DNA of 64,000 nt from Afipia felis ATCC 53690 (lineage in GTDB: Bacteria; Pseudomonadota; Alphaproteobacteria; Rhizobiales; Xanthobacteraceae). This document shows positions 11,411-20,910 of the stretch, piece after piece; within the stretch, counting starts at the first letter, position 1; the number at the start of each line of letters is the position of its first letter. Where the stretch lies: contig NZ_KB375270.1 of the NCBI RefSeq assembly GCF_000314735.2, forward strand, positions 2,046,001 to 2,110,000. Reading direction: 5' to 3'. A program made the translations under genes and the position numbers. The notes beneath the pieces are model-generated. The model saw only the letters and a list, made by a program, of their open reading frames with translations, was not told the origin of the DNA and ran no database searches.

Positions 11411-12493
11411 ATGACGCTTGCATACCGGTCCGCCGCCAGAAGGCGCGTGCTCCTTGCATCTGACCGCACCGACCGCAGCGACGACCTGATTGCCATTCTC
11501 GGCAAGGCGGGCGAGGTCGAACGCATGACGACTGCCGAGATGCCGGACGATCCGGACGATTTCGCGGGCGTCGTCATCGATATCGATCTGTCCTCGGTTC
11601 CGAGCGTCCAGACGGTCCGCCGCAAGCTGACAGGCAAGGCCTATCAGGGCGTGCCGCGGCTCTTCGTGCTGTCGGATTCGCTGCACCGGGAAGCGACGCA
11701 GGCCTGGTCACTCGGCGCGACCGACACCATCCGCTGGCCGTTCGATCCCAAGACAATCCTGCAGCGCGTCGCCCTCTCCTTTCCTCAGACGGAGGAAGAA
11801 ACCAGCGCGAGCATTATCTTGAGCGAAGGCGTCACCGCCGCTCAAGACGTGGTGGCGCGCATTTTCGAAAAGCTGCCGGCAGGCCAGCCGCTGTCCTACA
11901 ACGACATCGTCCATGCGGAAGACAAGATTTTGCGGGCGCTGCGGCGCTCCAGTCTGCGCGAATGGCTCGTCGCGATCGGCAAGCATCATGTTCGCAGCTA
12001 CCGTCACACGCTGTTCGTCACCGGCTACGCCGTCGCCTTCGCCCAGCACCTGGGCATGCGCAACGAAGACCAGCGCCGCCTCGCCCGCGCCGCGCTGATC
12101 CACGATGCCGGCAAGGCCTATATTCCGGTCGAGATCCTCGACAAGTCCGAGGCACTGACGCCTGAGGAAGAAGCCGTACTCGCCAAACATACGCAGATCG
12201 GCCACGACGCGCTCAAGGCGCACGGCGATTTTCCGCCGGAAATGCTCGACGTGGTACTGCATCACCACGAACTGCTCGACGGCACCGGCTATCCGCAGCA
12301 ACTGAGCGGCGATCAGATTTCCGATATCGTGCGGATGATCACCATCGTCGACATCTTCGCGATGCTGGTCGAGGATCGCGCCGACAGCCCGCCGATGTCG
12401 CATCAGGATGCGATCGCGGCGATGGAGCAGATGCGGACGCAGATCGACCAGCCGCTGCTGCAGGCATTCCGCCCGGTGGCGCTGGCGGCGTAA
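11411..12493 (+). CDS. HD-GYP domain protein with N-terminal receiver-like domain
   Basis: This is probably a cyclic di-GMP phosphodiesterase. The N-terminal ~125 residues have the alternating pattern of a CheY-like fold (VLLASDRTD, VVIDIDL with Asp57/59, LFVLSDS, GATDTIRWPFDP), but the acidic pocket and the terminal Lys are not clearly conserved. The C-terminal half is an HD domain with His199, His-Asp 231-232 (HDAGK) and the HD-GYP signature HHELLDGTGYP at 285-295. The catalytic metal ligands are therefore present. AAGAGG 9 nt upstream supports ATG 11411. It is transcribed divergently from rplY. Confidence 0.9.
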   Translation: MTLAYRSAARRRVLLASDRTDRSDDLIAILGKAGEVERMTTAEMPDDPDDFAGVVIDIDLSSVPSVQTVRRKLTGKAYQGVPRLFVLSDSLHREATQAWSLGATDTIRWPFDPKTILQRVALSFPQTEEETSASIILSEGVTAAQDVVARIFEKLPAGQPLSYNDIVHAEDKILRALRRSSLREWLVAIGKHHVRSYRHTLFVTGYAVAFAQHLGMRNEDQRRLARAALIHDAGKAYIPVEILDKSEALTPEEEAVLAKHTQIGHDALKAHGDFPPEMLDVVLHHHELLDGTGYPQQLSGDQISDIVRMITIVDIFAMLVEDRADSPPMSHQDAIAAMEQMRTQIDQPLLQAFRPVALAA

Positions 12494-12503
12494 CGGCTTT
12501 TCG

Positions 12504-12767
12504 TTAACCGCCGGAGCCGCTGCCGAGCCGGGCTTCGAGAGCGGCGATCCGCGCCTTCAACGTCTCGTTCTCCTCGCGCGCGAGCCGCGCCATGTCTTTG
12601 ACCGCGTCGAACTCCTCGCGCTTGACGAGGTCGAGGTCGTTGAGAATGCGCTCTGCCTGATGGCGCACCACCGTGTCGACCTCGCGTTTGACGCCTTGAG
12701 CAGCGCCGGCGGCATCATTCATCAGGCGCGCGACTTCATCGAAAAAACGGTTGCTGGTCTGGGTCAT
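12504..12767 (-). CDS. UbiK-like accessory factor (BMFP domain)
   Basis: This 87-residue protein resembles the UbiK/YqiC family, which assists ubiquinone biosynthesis and can bind membranes in enterobacteria. The N-terminal amphipathic part (RFFDEVARLMNDAAGAAQG) is followed by a coiled coil containing VKREEFDAVKDMA and ENETLKARIAALEARL, the usual family arrangement. The ATG at 12767 is preceded by AGGAGA, so the longer frame up to 12875 is rejected. It converges with the HD-GYP gene with 10 nt between stops. Confidence 0.85.
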   Translation of the reverse strand: MTQTSNRFFDEVARLMNDAAGAAQGVKREVDTVVRHQAERILNDLDLVKREEFDAVKDMARLAREENETLKARIAALEARLGSGSGG

Positions 12768-12946
12768 CTGTCTCTCCTGATGGCCGCTGCGGCCAGGTTT
12801 CTCCACACAATGGGGATCGGATGGCGCGCGCGCAAGCCGTCTCGCAGCGCTTTGATGTGATCTCATCATAGGCATGCTTGACTTCCCCCCGCCCCAGCGG
12901 CCATGACCGCATGACGTGATGACCGTCCACGGGGATCGAACCGCCG

Positions 12947-13813
12947 ATGCTGTCCACCATCCTCCTTACCGCGACGCTCATCCCGCTCCTGCTCCAGTTT
13001 CCGGCCTTCGACCCGATCGCGATCAAGCTCGGGCCGCTCGCGATCCGCTGGTATGCGCTCGCCTATATCGGCGGTATCGTCATCGGCTGGCGCTATGCTC
13101 GCAGCATCATCCGCACAGAGAAGCTGTGGGGTGGCCGCGCGCCGATGACGACGCTCGACTTCGACGATTTCATCCTGTGGGTGACGCTCGGCATCATCCT
13201 CGGCGGCCGGACCGGCTACGTGCTGTTCTACAATCTCGATTTCTTCATCGCACACCCGGCGCAGATTTTCGAATTGTGGAACGGCGGCATGTCGTTCCAT
13301 GGCGGCTTCCTCGGCTGCGTCGTCGCCGTGCTGGCGTTCGGGTATCGCCGCAAGATTCCGGTGCTGTCGCTCGGCGACGTAACCTGCGCGGTCGGCCCGA
13401 TCGGCCTGCTGCTCGGGCGGCTTGCAAATTTCATCAACGGCGAATTGTGGGGCCGGCCGGCCGATCCGAATCTGCCGTGGGCGATGGTGTTTCCGACTGG
13501 CGGCCCGGTGCCACGCCATCCGAGCCAGCTTTATGAAGCAGGTCTCGAAGGCGTGCTGCTGTTCATTGCGCTCGCCGTCGCGATCCGTTGCGGCGCGTTG
13601 AAACGACCCGGCCTCATCATCGGTATTTTTGCGACCGGCTACGGCCTTGCACGCATCACCGGCGAATTTTTCCGTGAACCGGACCCGCAGCTCGGATTTC
13701 TCTGGGGCGGTTTGACAATGGGAATGATATTGTCTGTCCCCATGATCGTGGCGGGACTGACATTCATCGGCGTGGCGTTACGGCGCGGCGCGCGCAACAA
13801 CGAGGCATCGTGA
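12947..13813 (+). CDS. lgt: Prolipoprotein diacylglyceryl transferase
   Basis: This inner-membrane enzyme transfers diacylglycerol from phosphatidylglycerol to the lipobox cysteine of prolipoproteins. It has 288 residues and about seven membrane segments. The key motifs are SFHGGFLG (family histidine) and the signature [14 protein letters not shown] with its conserved Arg, Asn and Glu. Its stop overlaps the next start (GTGA at 13810). The set lgt-midA-pgeF is commonly clustered in alphaproteobacteria. A substrate lipoprotein is encoded at 15941, and the next processing enzyme, LspA, at 47481. Confidence 0.97.
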   Translation: MLSTILLTATLIPLLLQFPAFDPIAIKLGPLAIRWYALAYIGGIVIGWRYARSIIRTEKLWGGRAPMTTLDFDDFILWVTLGIILGGRTGYVLFYNLDFFIAHPAQIFELWNGGMSFHGGFLGCVVAVLAFGYRRKIPVLSLGDVTCAVGPIGLLLGRLANFINGELWGRPADPNLPWAMVFPTGGPVPRHPSQLYEAGLEGVLLFIALAVAIRCGALKRPGLIIGIFATGYGLARITGEFFREPDPQLGFLWGGLTMGMILSVPMIVAGLTFIGVALRRGARNNEAS

Positions 13814-14913
13814 CCGAGATCGAATACACGCCGTTCGAGCTTCATCTGCGTCAGTTGATCGCCACAGCGGGGCCGATGCCGGTGTCTCGCTACATGCAGT
13901 TGTGCATGACGCATCCGGAATACGGTTATTACGTCAACCGCGATCCGCTCGGCCGTGGCGGCGATTTCACCACCGCACCTGAAATTTCCCAGATGTTTGG
14001 CGAGTTGATCGGCCTGTGGGCCGCCTCGGTCTGGAGCGCGATGGGCATGCCCGAGCGTATCCAGCTGATCGAACTCGGCCCCGGCCGCGGCACCATGATG
14101 GCGGACGCGCTACGCGCGATCCGGATTCTGCCTGCCTTCTTCGATGCCGTTGACGTGCATCTCATCGAGCTCAGTCCGTCACTGCGCGCGATCCAGCGCG
14201 ATACGCTTGCCGACGTCAAACCGTTTCAGTGGCATCACATGCTCGGTGACGTGCCGGACGGTCCGGCGATCATTCTCGCCAACGAATATTTCGACGTGCT
14301 GCCAATCCACCAGATGGTCAAGAAAGACACCGGTTGGCACGAGCGCATGGTGGACGTCGACGACGACATTTTCGTCTTCACCACCGCGCCCGATCCGACG
14401 CCGCGCTTCGATATCTCGGTGCCGCCTCACGTTCGCAACGCGCCGAACGGCACGATCTTCGAATGGCGTGAGGCCAACGAGATCATGGCGCTCGCGCGCC
14501 GCATCCGCGAGTTCAGTGGCGCCGCGCTGCTGATTGACTACGGCCATATCCGCAGCGACGCGGGCGATACCTTCCAGGCCGTCGCCAAGCACAAATACAC
14601 TGATCCGCTGCGCGCTCCCGGCACCGCGGACCTCACCGCCCATGTCGATTTCCAGGCGCTCGCGGATGCCGCACGGGTGATGGACGTGCTGACGCACGGC
14701 CCCGTCGAGCAAGGCACATTCCTCAACCATCTCGGCATCGAGACGCGCGCGCAAACCCTCATCAAGCACTCCACCTCGCAGAGCGCGGGCGATGTTGCCA
14801 GTGCGCTGAAGCGGCTGGTCGAGAGCGGCCCGAACGCGATGGGCTCGCTGTTCAAGGTGCTCGGCCTGTCGCATCCCTCCATTCCGACGCTCGCGGCGCT
14901 ATCCGATTCATGA
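13810..14913 (+). CDS. SAM-dependent methyltransferase, MidA/NDUFAF7 family
   Basis: This 367-residue protein belongs to the COG1565 family, related to mitochondrial NDUFAF7, which methylates an arginine of a complex I subunit. The N-terminus has the family stretch [15 protein letters not shown] followed by [13 protein letters not shown], and the SAM-binding loop is [28 protein letters not shown] resembles the post-motif region. It starts at GTG 13810 overlapping the lgt stop by 4 nt and ends overlapping pgeF by 4 nt, so all three are coupled. The bacterial substrate is not shown by the sequence. Confidence 0.93.
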   Translation: MTEIEYTPFELHLRQLIATAGPMPVSRYMQLCMTHPEYGYYVNRDPLGRGGDFTTAPEISQMFGELIGLWAASVWSAMGMPERIQLIELGPGRGTMMADALRAIRILPAFFDAVDVHLIELSPSLRAIQRDTLADVKPFQWHHMLGDVPDGPAIILANEYFDVLPIHQMVKKDTGWHERMVDVDDDIFVFTTAPDPTPRFDISVPPHVRNAPNGTIFEWREANEIMALARRIREFSGAALLIDYGHIRSDAGDTFQAVAKHKYTDPLRAPGTADLTAHVDFQALADAARVMDVLTHGPVEQGTFLNHLGIETRAQTLIKHSTSQSAGDVASALKRLVESGPNAMGSLFKVLGLSHPSIPTLAALSDS

Positions 14914-15677
14914 TCATCACATCCTCATTGCTGTCAGATCTGCCGGGGCTGCGTCACGCCTTCTTCACCCGTGAAGGCGGCGTGTCGGAAGGACTTTACG
15001 AGAGCCTGAACGGCGGGCTCGGGTCGAACGACGATCCGGCGCATGTGGCCGAAAACCGCCGCCGCATGGCGGATGCGCTCGGCGTTGTGCCGTCGCATTT
15101 CCTCACCGTCTATCAGGTCCATTCGCCCGATGTCGCCATCGTCACCGAACCGTGGCCGGCGACATCGGAACGCCCGCATGCTGACGCGCTGGTGACGAAC
15201 ACGCCGGGACTCGCCATCGGCATCACCACCGCGGATTGCGGGCCGGTGCTGTTCGCCGATCCGAAAGCGCGGGTGATCGGGGCGGCACATGCCGGATGGA
15301 AAGGCGCGTTCGGTGGTGTCATCGAGGTAACGCTCGAAGCGATGGAAACGCTCGGCGCGCATAAGGCCGACATCCGCGCGGCGATCGGTCCGCTGATCCG
15401 CCAGCAGAGCTACGAGGTCGGCGCGGAATTCGTGGAACGCTTCACCGCGACCGACTCCGCCAACGCACGCTACTTCGTTCCTTCGTCACGCACCGATCAC
15501 GCAATGTTCGACCTCGCGGGCTACATCCGCGCGCGGCTGGAGCGGGCCGGAATCGGAGCCATCGACGATGTGGGGCTCGACACCTATGCCGACCCACGTT
15601 TCTTCAGCTACCGGCGCACGACGCATCACGCGGAGCCTGACTACGGACGCAATATCCATGCGCTGGTGCTGGATTAA
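14910..15677 (+). CDS. pgeF: Peptidoglycan editing factor PgeF (YfiH/laccase-domain family)
   Basis: This is a 255-residue protein of the COG1496 family. Members have been described as purine nucleoside phosphorylase/adenosine deaminase-like enzymes and as peptidoglycan editing factors. The conserved metal and active-site motifs are visible: HSPDVAIV, TTADCGPVLFAD with the Cys, and AAHAGWKGAFGG with its His, followed by the RRTTHHAEPDYGR end. It starts with ATGA overlapping the midA stop. The palindromic repeats begin 28 nt after its stop. Confidence 0.93.
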   Translation: MIITSSLLSDLPGLRHAFFTREGGVSEGLYESLNGGLGSNDDPAHVAENRRRMADALGVVPSHFLTVYQVHSPDVAIVTEPWPATSERPHADALVTNTPGLAIGITTADCGPVLFADPKARVIGAAHAGWKGAFGGVIEVTLEAMETLGAHKADIRAAIGPLIRQQSYEVGAEFVERFTATDSANARYFVPSSRTDHAMFDLAGYIRARLERAGIGAIDDVGLDTYADPRFFSYRRTTHHAEPDYGRNIHALVLD

Positions 15678-15704
15678 CCAAGCCATGGCATCCGCCGGTC
15701 TGCC

Positions 15705-15779
15705 CTAGTACCCGCTTTCCGAAGTTCGCAATACTCGCAGCACCCGCCTTAGCGAACTTCGGAAAGCAAAGGGTACTAG
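15705..15779. repeat. CTAGTA-ended palindromic repeat, copy 1
   Basis: A 25-nt left arm (15705-15729, CTAGTACCCGCTTTCCGAAG then TTCGC) is perfectly complementary to the right arm (15752-15779) except for a 3-nt AAA bulge. The loop is 22 nt. Such a stem would fold stably in DNA or RNA on either strand. It is followed 13 nt later by a second element with the same ends, and a 16-nt copy of its left end recurs at 57177-57192. It has no coding capacity, so it resembles a REP or MITE type repeat. Confidence 0.88.
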
Positions 15780-15792
15780 GAAAATTATAATT

Positions 15793-15870
15793 CTAGTACC
15801 GCTTTCGATTTGAAGTCCCCGTCGCAAGGCTGCCGAGAGTGATGCAGGGACTTCAAATCGGCGGTACTAG
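15793..15870. repeat. CTAGTA-ended palindromic repeat, copy 2
   Basis: The left arm (15793-15819) begins CTAGTACCGCTTTCGATTTG and continues AAGTCCC. It pairs with the right arm 15848-15870 except for an extra TTT in the left arm. The loop is 28 nt. The terminal CTAGTACC-GC is shared with copy 1, but the inner stem sequence differs while keeping base pairing. This covariation suggests that the structure, or recognition of its ends, is what is kept. Confidence 0.85.
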
Positions 15871-15871
15871 A

Positions 15872-15889
15872 CGTTAATGCATTTTAACG
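15872..15889. promoter_or_regulatory. 18-bp inverted repeat upstream of the lipoprotein gene
   Basis: CGTTAA-TGCATT-TTAACG lies between the second palindromic repeat and the lipoprotein start. The outer arms are perfectly symmetric. It resembles an operator, or a TTAA-N6-TTAA pair one base short of CtrA spacing. No regulator can be named. Confidence 0.3.
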
Positions 15890-15940
15890 ATATCGATTTC
15901 GCCCACGGTGCGACAGACGCCGGTGGGGGTGCGATTCTTG

Positions 15941-16564
15941 ATGCTTTCAGCCCTGACGATGGCAGCGAGCAGGTTTGGCCGGGCAAAAAGCTTGCGCTGG
16001 CTGGCGTTCGGCGCTCTCGCACTGCTGACCGCAGGTTGCACGGCGGAAGGCCCCAGCCCCATGGCGTCGCAGGGGTTCGGCCCGACGGTCGCCTTCGAGT
16101 CCGTGGACGGACCGCCCCCGCAGGTATTCCAGCGCCTTGTCCGCACGCTCGAGACCGAAGGCGCCAGCCGCCATATTTCCGTGGTGTCGCGGGAGGCCAA
16201 TCCCTCCTACCGGGTGCGCAGCTATTACGCCGCCCAGATCAAGCGCGGCAGCCACAATGCCTCTATTGCCTGGGTCTGGGATATCTACGACGTCGACCAG
16301 AACCGTGCGGTCCGGCTCAGCGGCACCGAACCCGCGGGAACGGCCGGAGCCGATGCCTGGGACGCCGCCAGCGACCAAGTTCTACGCAAGATTTCCCAGG
16401 CGGGCCTGAGCGGACTCGTCGGTCTGGTCAATGGCGGCGCTGCACCAGCCCAATCAGCCCCGCCGGTTCCCGAGGCCACCGACCCTGCCGTGGCGGCCGT
16501 GCCGGCCAGCGAGACGCCGGAAACCGGTGCATCGTCCCAGGCGCTGGCCTTCAGCGGCCAATAG
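15941..16564 (+). CDS. Putative lipoprotein
   Basis: This 207-residue protein has a basic N-terminus, a hydrophobic stretch (LAFGALALL) and the lipobox LTAGC, so the mature form should start at the Cys with diacylglyceryl anchoring by Lgt. The mature part has a globular section with many aromatic and Arg residues (SREANPSYRVRSYY, IAWVWDIYDV) and ends in an Ala/Pro/Glu-rich tail that is probably disordered. I chose ATG 15941, with GGGGG upstream; a GTG at 15908 would add 11 residues to the leader. No enzymatic motif is present and the function is unknown. Confidence 0.85.
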   Translation: MLSALTMAASRFGRAKSLRWLAFGALALLTAGCTAEGPSPMASQGFGPTVAFESVDGPPPQVFQRLVRTLETEGASRHISVVSREANPSYRVRSYYAAQIKRGSHNASIAWVWDIYDVDQNRAVRLSGTEPAGTAGADAWDAASDQVLRKISQAGLSGLVGLVNGGAAPAQSAPPVPEATDPAVAAVPASETPETGASSQALAFSGQ

Positions 16565-16668
16565 TTTCCGATTCACCGGGAAAATAACGCACGTCTTATT
16601 GCCGCGGCGGTATGTGCTTGTTATCACCCCGGCAACTGTAAAGAGCCGGGTATCAGGGACCTGCCGAC

Positions 16669-17664
<996 letters not shown>

Positions 17665-18031
17665 AGCAGCTCGCGCAGTCCGCAGTATCCCTCCCTGCTC
17701 CAGCACTCCGCACGGCCTAGCCGGGCGTGGCCTGAATCATTGATGCAACCCCTTACGGGACTCGCATGACGCGAAATTTTCGCGCCGGAGTCGCAATCGC
17801 CGATTTGATTCCGGTTTGTTCTCTTTTCGCCTGTTGATGACTGCGATTTTTTTCCGAATGCCTGTGGAACGAGTCGCCGTTCGATTGCGCCCGAGTCGCA
17901 AATCACAGATCAATTCTCATGCACCTTCGGACGGCCTGAACGACCAAGCCGGTTCGGATTTGTGGCGACGATGATCGTCAACCGTTTTTGCATCTCGTTC
18001 CGCGTGCACCAATCGACAGGATGAAGCCCGC
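17665..18031. other. 367-nt intergenic region with GANTC cluster
   Basis: No open frame of note is seen here. The main feature is the set of six GANTC sequences between 17734 and 17897 described separately. TTTTTTT at 17849-17855 has no convincing hairpin before it. The 3' part must hold the promoter and leader of the YbjN gene, whose start is preceded by AGGA at 18018-18021. Confidence 0.6.
17734..17897. promoter_or_regulatory. Cluster of six GANTC (CcrM-type) sites
   Basis: GANTC occurs at 17734 (GAATC), 17759 (GACTC), 17788 (GAGTC), 17807 (GATTC), 17871 (GAGTC) and 17893 (GAGTC). With a base composition near 62% GC, one site per roughly 290 bp would be expected by chance, so about 0.6 here. 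In alphaproteobacteria GANTC is methylated by CcrM, and GcrA uses the methylated sites at promoters. Three sites have the longer shared form GAGTCGC. Involvement in regulating the downstream YbjN gene is inferred. Confidence 0.5.
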
Positions 18032-18532
18032 ATGTCCCTCTTGGACATCACTTTCGATTCAGCCTCCAGCCCTCTCGCGGTGGTCGAGGAAATCGCGGCC
18101 AGCAACGACCTTGCCTTCGAACGCTCCGGCGAAGACGAAGTCACGATCGTCTACAAGGGCCGCTTCACCGATTACCAGATCTCGTTCACGTGGATGCCGG
18201 AGATCGATGCGCTGCATCTCGCTTGCGCCTTCGACATGAAGATTCCCGTAGCCCGCCGTGCCGAAGTGCAGCGCCTGATCGCGTGCGCCAACGAGCAGAT
18301 GTGGATCGGCCATTTCGATCTCTGGTCGCAATCAGGCGTGGTGATGCACCGGCAATCGCTGCTGCTGCCGGGCAACATGAGCGCCACCAACGCGCAGTGC
18401 GAAACGATGTTCGAAACAGCGGTGATGGCCTGCGAGCGTTACTTCCCCGCCTTCCAGTTCGTGGTCTGGAGCGGCAAGACCGCGGCGGAGGCCATGTCGG
18501 CCGCGATGTTCGACACCATGGGCGAGGCCTGA
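18032..18532 (+). CDS. YbjN domain-containing protein
   Basis: This is a 166-residue soluble protein of the YbjN family (DUF1790), related in fold to type III secretion chaperones. In enterobacteria YbjN affects motility and stress responses, but its biochemical role is unclear. Features typical of the family are the alternating strand pattern FTDYQISFTWMPEIDALH, LLLPGNMSATNAQCE and the C-terminal helix ACERYFPAFQFVVWSGKT. The ATG at 18032 follows AGGA about 11 nt upstream. It precedes proC by 124 nt. Confidence 0.85.
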   Translation: MSLLDITFDSASSPLAVVEEIAASNDLAFERSGEDEVTIVYKGRFTDYQISFTWMPEIDALHLACAFDMKIPVARRAEVQRLIACANEQMWIGHFDLWSQSGVVMHRQSLLLPGNMSATNAQCETMFETAVMACERYFPAFQFVVWSGKTAAEAMSAAMFDTMGEA

Positions 18533-18548
18533 GCAGCTCCACGCGTCA

Positions 18549-18569
18549 TGCCCGGGCTTGACCCGGGCA
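18549..18569. repeat. GTCATGCCCGGGC-type palindromic repeat
   Basis: TGCCCGGG and CCCGGGCA form an 8-bp stem with a 5-nt loop (CTTGA), preceded by CGTCA. The form CGTCATGCCCGGGCTTGACC is one I recognise as recurrent in Bradyrhizobium and Rhodopseudomonas intergenic DNA. It lies 16 nt after the YbjN stop and could also form an mRNA 3' end. Confidence 0.6.
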
Positions 18570-18656
18570 ATCCCTCACAAGACAATTTGCGAAGCGACGG
18601 GTGACCGCGTCCGCGGGCGCACAGACACGCCTGACACGTTTTGAGAGGCTGCTTCG

Positions 18657-19487
18657 ATGACCACATCTACAAACGCGCTCGCGAACCTGAGCGGCTCCAT
18701 CGTGCTTGCGGGCGCAGGCAAGATGGGTGGAGCAATGCTCACAGGCTGGCTTGCGCAGGGCGTCGACGCCGGCAAGCTCGCTGTGATCGATCCCGCGCCC
18801 TCGGACGAGATTACGGCGCTGGCCGCGAAAGGCCTGCGCGTTAATCCTGCACAAGGCGAGCTTGGCAAGGCCGCGGTGCTGGTGGCCGCGGTGAAGCCGC
18901 AAATGTTCGCGGACGCTGCGTCACAACTGCGCGCGCTCGTAACATCTTCCACACTGGTGATCTCGATCATGGCGGGCGTGCCGATCGCGAAGCTCTCGCA
19001 GGCCTGCGGCGGCAAGGTGGTGCGGGCGATGCCCAATACCCCGGCCGCCATCGGACGCGGCATCACTGTCGCGGTTGCGGATAACGGCGTCGACCAACAT
19101 CAGCGCGCCATCGCCGATGCGCTGTTGCGCGCGACCGGCAGCGTCGAATGGATCGACGACGAGGCACTGATGGACGCCGTCACCGCCGTGTCGGGCTCGG
19201 GTCCGGCCTATGTCTTCCTGCTCGCGGAAGAACTCGCCCGCGCCGGTGTCGCTGCGGGGCTTTCCCCGGAACTGGCGACACGACTGGCTCGTGAAACGGT
19301 GGCGGGCTCCGGCGAGCTTCTGCATCGCTCGGAGCTCACAAGCGAGACGCTGCGCAAGAACGTCACCTCGCCCGGTGGCACCACCGCTGCCGCGCTCGAC
19401 GTGCTGATGGGTCCGGGCGGCTTCCAACCGCTGCTGACGCGCGCTGTGGCGGCGGCGACAAAACGTTCCAGAGAACTCGCGAAGTAA
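18657..19487 (+). CDS. proC: Pyrroline-5-carboxylate reductase
   Basis: The enzyme catalyses the last step of proline biosynthesis, reducing P5C with NAD(P)H. It is 276 residues, the usual length. The Rossmann nucleotide loop GAGKMGGAML is at the N-terminus, VKPQMF follows, and VRAMPNTPAAIGRG and the C-terminal signature region SPGGTTAAALDVLM are typical. ATG 18657 is followed by a short polar lead of about 12 residues before the fold begins. It converges with the kinase gene (3 nt between stops). Confidence 0.96.
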   Translation: MTTSTNALANLSGSIVLAGAGKMGGAMLTGWLAQGVDAGKLAVIDPAPSDEITALAAKGLRVNPAQGELGKAAVLVAAVKPQMFADAASQLRALVTSSTLVISIMAGVPIAKLSQACGGKVVRAMPNTPAAIGRGITVAVADNGVDQHQRAIADALLRATGSVEWIDDEALMDAVTAVSGSGPAYVFLLAEELARAGVAAGLSPELATRLARETVAGSGELLHRSELTSETLRKNVTSPGGTTAAALDVLMGPGGFQPLLTRAVAAATKRSRELAK

Positions 19488-19490
19488 TTC

Positions 19491-20879
19491 CTACACTGGC
19501 ACACGCACTGCGGCGCGCAGGCCACCGAGCGGGCTGTCGGCGAGTGTGATGTCGCCGCCGTGTGCACGCGCGATGTCGCGGGCGATGGCAAGGCCGAGGC
19601 CGGTGCCTCCCTCGTCCTGATTGCGCGCATCGTCGAGCCGCAGGAACGGCTTGAACACTTCCTCGCGCAGGTGCAGCGGAATACCCGGGCCATCGTCGTC
19701 CACCGTCACCGTCAGCCAGCGGTCGTCACGATAGCCCGTGATTGAGATCGTGTCGGCATGACGGGCCGCATTCGACACCAGATTGGCGAGGCAGCGCTTG
19801 AACGAGGCCGGACGCACCGTGACCATCGGGTCGCCCTCGAAGGTCACGCTCGCCGGATGACCGTGACGCTCGGCATCGCTGCGCAATTCCTCCAGCGCCT
19901 GCGCCATGTCGGTCAACGTCGCCTGCTCGCCGCTGTCGCCGCGCGCGAACGCCAGATAGTCCTCCAGCATGCCGCTCATTTCGTCGACATCCTTGCGCAT
20001 GCCTTCGGCTTCCGTGCCGTCGCCGATCAGCGCCAGTTCGAGCTTGAAACGGGTCAGGATGGTACGCAGGTCGTGACTGACGCCCGCGAGCATGGTCGTG
20101 CGCTGCTCGATGCTGCGCTCGACGCGCTCCTTCATCTCCATGAAAGCCTGCGCCGCGCGCCGCACCTCGCGGGCGCCGCGCGGACGGAAATCCGGCGCGT
20201 CGCGGCCCTTGCCGAAATTCTCTGCCGCATCCGCCAGATGCAGGATCGGCCTGATCTGGTTGCGCAGGAAGAGCACCGCCACGATCAGCAAGATCGACGA
20301 CGTGCCCAGCATCCAGAAGATGAAGATCTGCGAGTTCGAGGCATAGGCCGCGCTGCGCTGCGCGTAAACGCGCATCACCGTATCGTCGAGCTTGATGCGG
20401 ATTTCGACGAGATTGGAGCGGCCCACCGTATCGATCCAGAACGGGCGACCGATCTGACGGCTCAGTTGCAGCGACAGCGCCTGATCGAGCAGCGAGAAGA
20501 ACGGTTTCGGTCCGGGCGGCGGCATGTCGTTCGGCGGCAGGAAATCCACCACGAGGCCGAGGCGTGTCTGGGCGATGCGGCGAAGCTGCACGCGATCCTT
20601 GTCCTGAGGGTAGGTCTTGTAGACATCGATCAGCGCGGAAATGTCCTGCACCACCGCCGCCGATAGACGCCGCGTCACCGTGTTCCAGTGACGCTCCATG
20701 AACACGAAGGCGACGACCGACTGCAGGATCACCATCGGCACGATGATGATGAGCAACGCCCGCGCATAAAGTCCCTTCGGCATCAATTCCTTGAGCCCGC
20801 GGGCGAACCACTCGTTCAGCACCGAAAGGCCCCGGAACAGCGGATGCAGCACGGACTTTGCGGATTCGAGCATGCTCAT
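19491..20879 (-). CDS. Sensor histidine kinase (EnvZ-like)
   Basis: This 462-residue membrane kinase has transmembrane helices at about 39-61 and 185-206 flanking a ~120-residue periplasmic domain. A HAMP domain follows (RNQIRPILHLADAAENFGKG), then the H box GVSHDLRTILTRFKLELAL with phospho-His269, the N box NLVSNAARHA, G1 DDGPGIP and G2 GTGLGLAI. It lies 31 nt after the response regulator on the same strand, so the two are a pair. The layout resembles EnvZ. ATG 20879 was preferred; the frame upstream overlaps the regulator gene. Confidence 0.94.
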   Translation of the reverse strand: MSMLESAKSVLHPLFRGLSVLNEWFARGLKELMPKGLYARALLIIIVPMVILQSVVAFVFMERHWNTVTRRLSAAVVQDISALIDVYKTYPQDKDRVQLRRIAQTRLGLVVDFLPPNDMPPPGPKPFFSLLDQALSLQLSRQIGRPFWIDTVGRSNLVEIRIKLDDTVMRVYAQRSAAYASNSQIFIFWMLGTSSILLIVAVLFLRNQIRPILHLADAAENFGKGRDAPDFRPRGAREVRRAAQAFMEMKERVERSIEQRTTMLAGVSHDLRTILTRFKLELALIGDGTEAEGMRKDVDEMSGMLEDYLAFARGDSGEQATLTDMAQALEELRSDAERHGHPASVTFEGDPMVTVRPASFKRCLANLVSNAARHADTISITGYRDDRWLTVTVDDDGPGIPLHLREEVFKPFLRLDDARNQDEGGTGLGLAIARDIARAHGGDITLADSPLGGLRAAVRVPV

Positions 20880-20910
20880 GGGCAAATAACTGCTGGGCGG
20901 ACGGCTGCGA

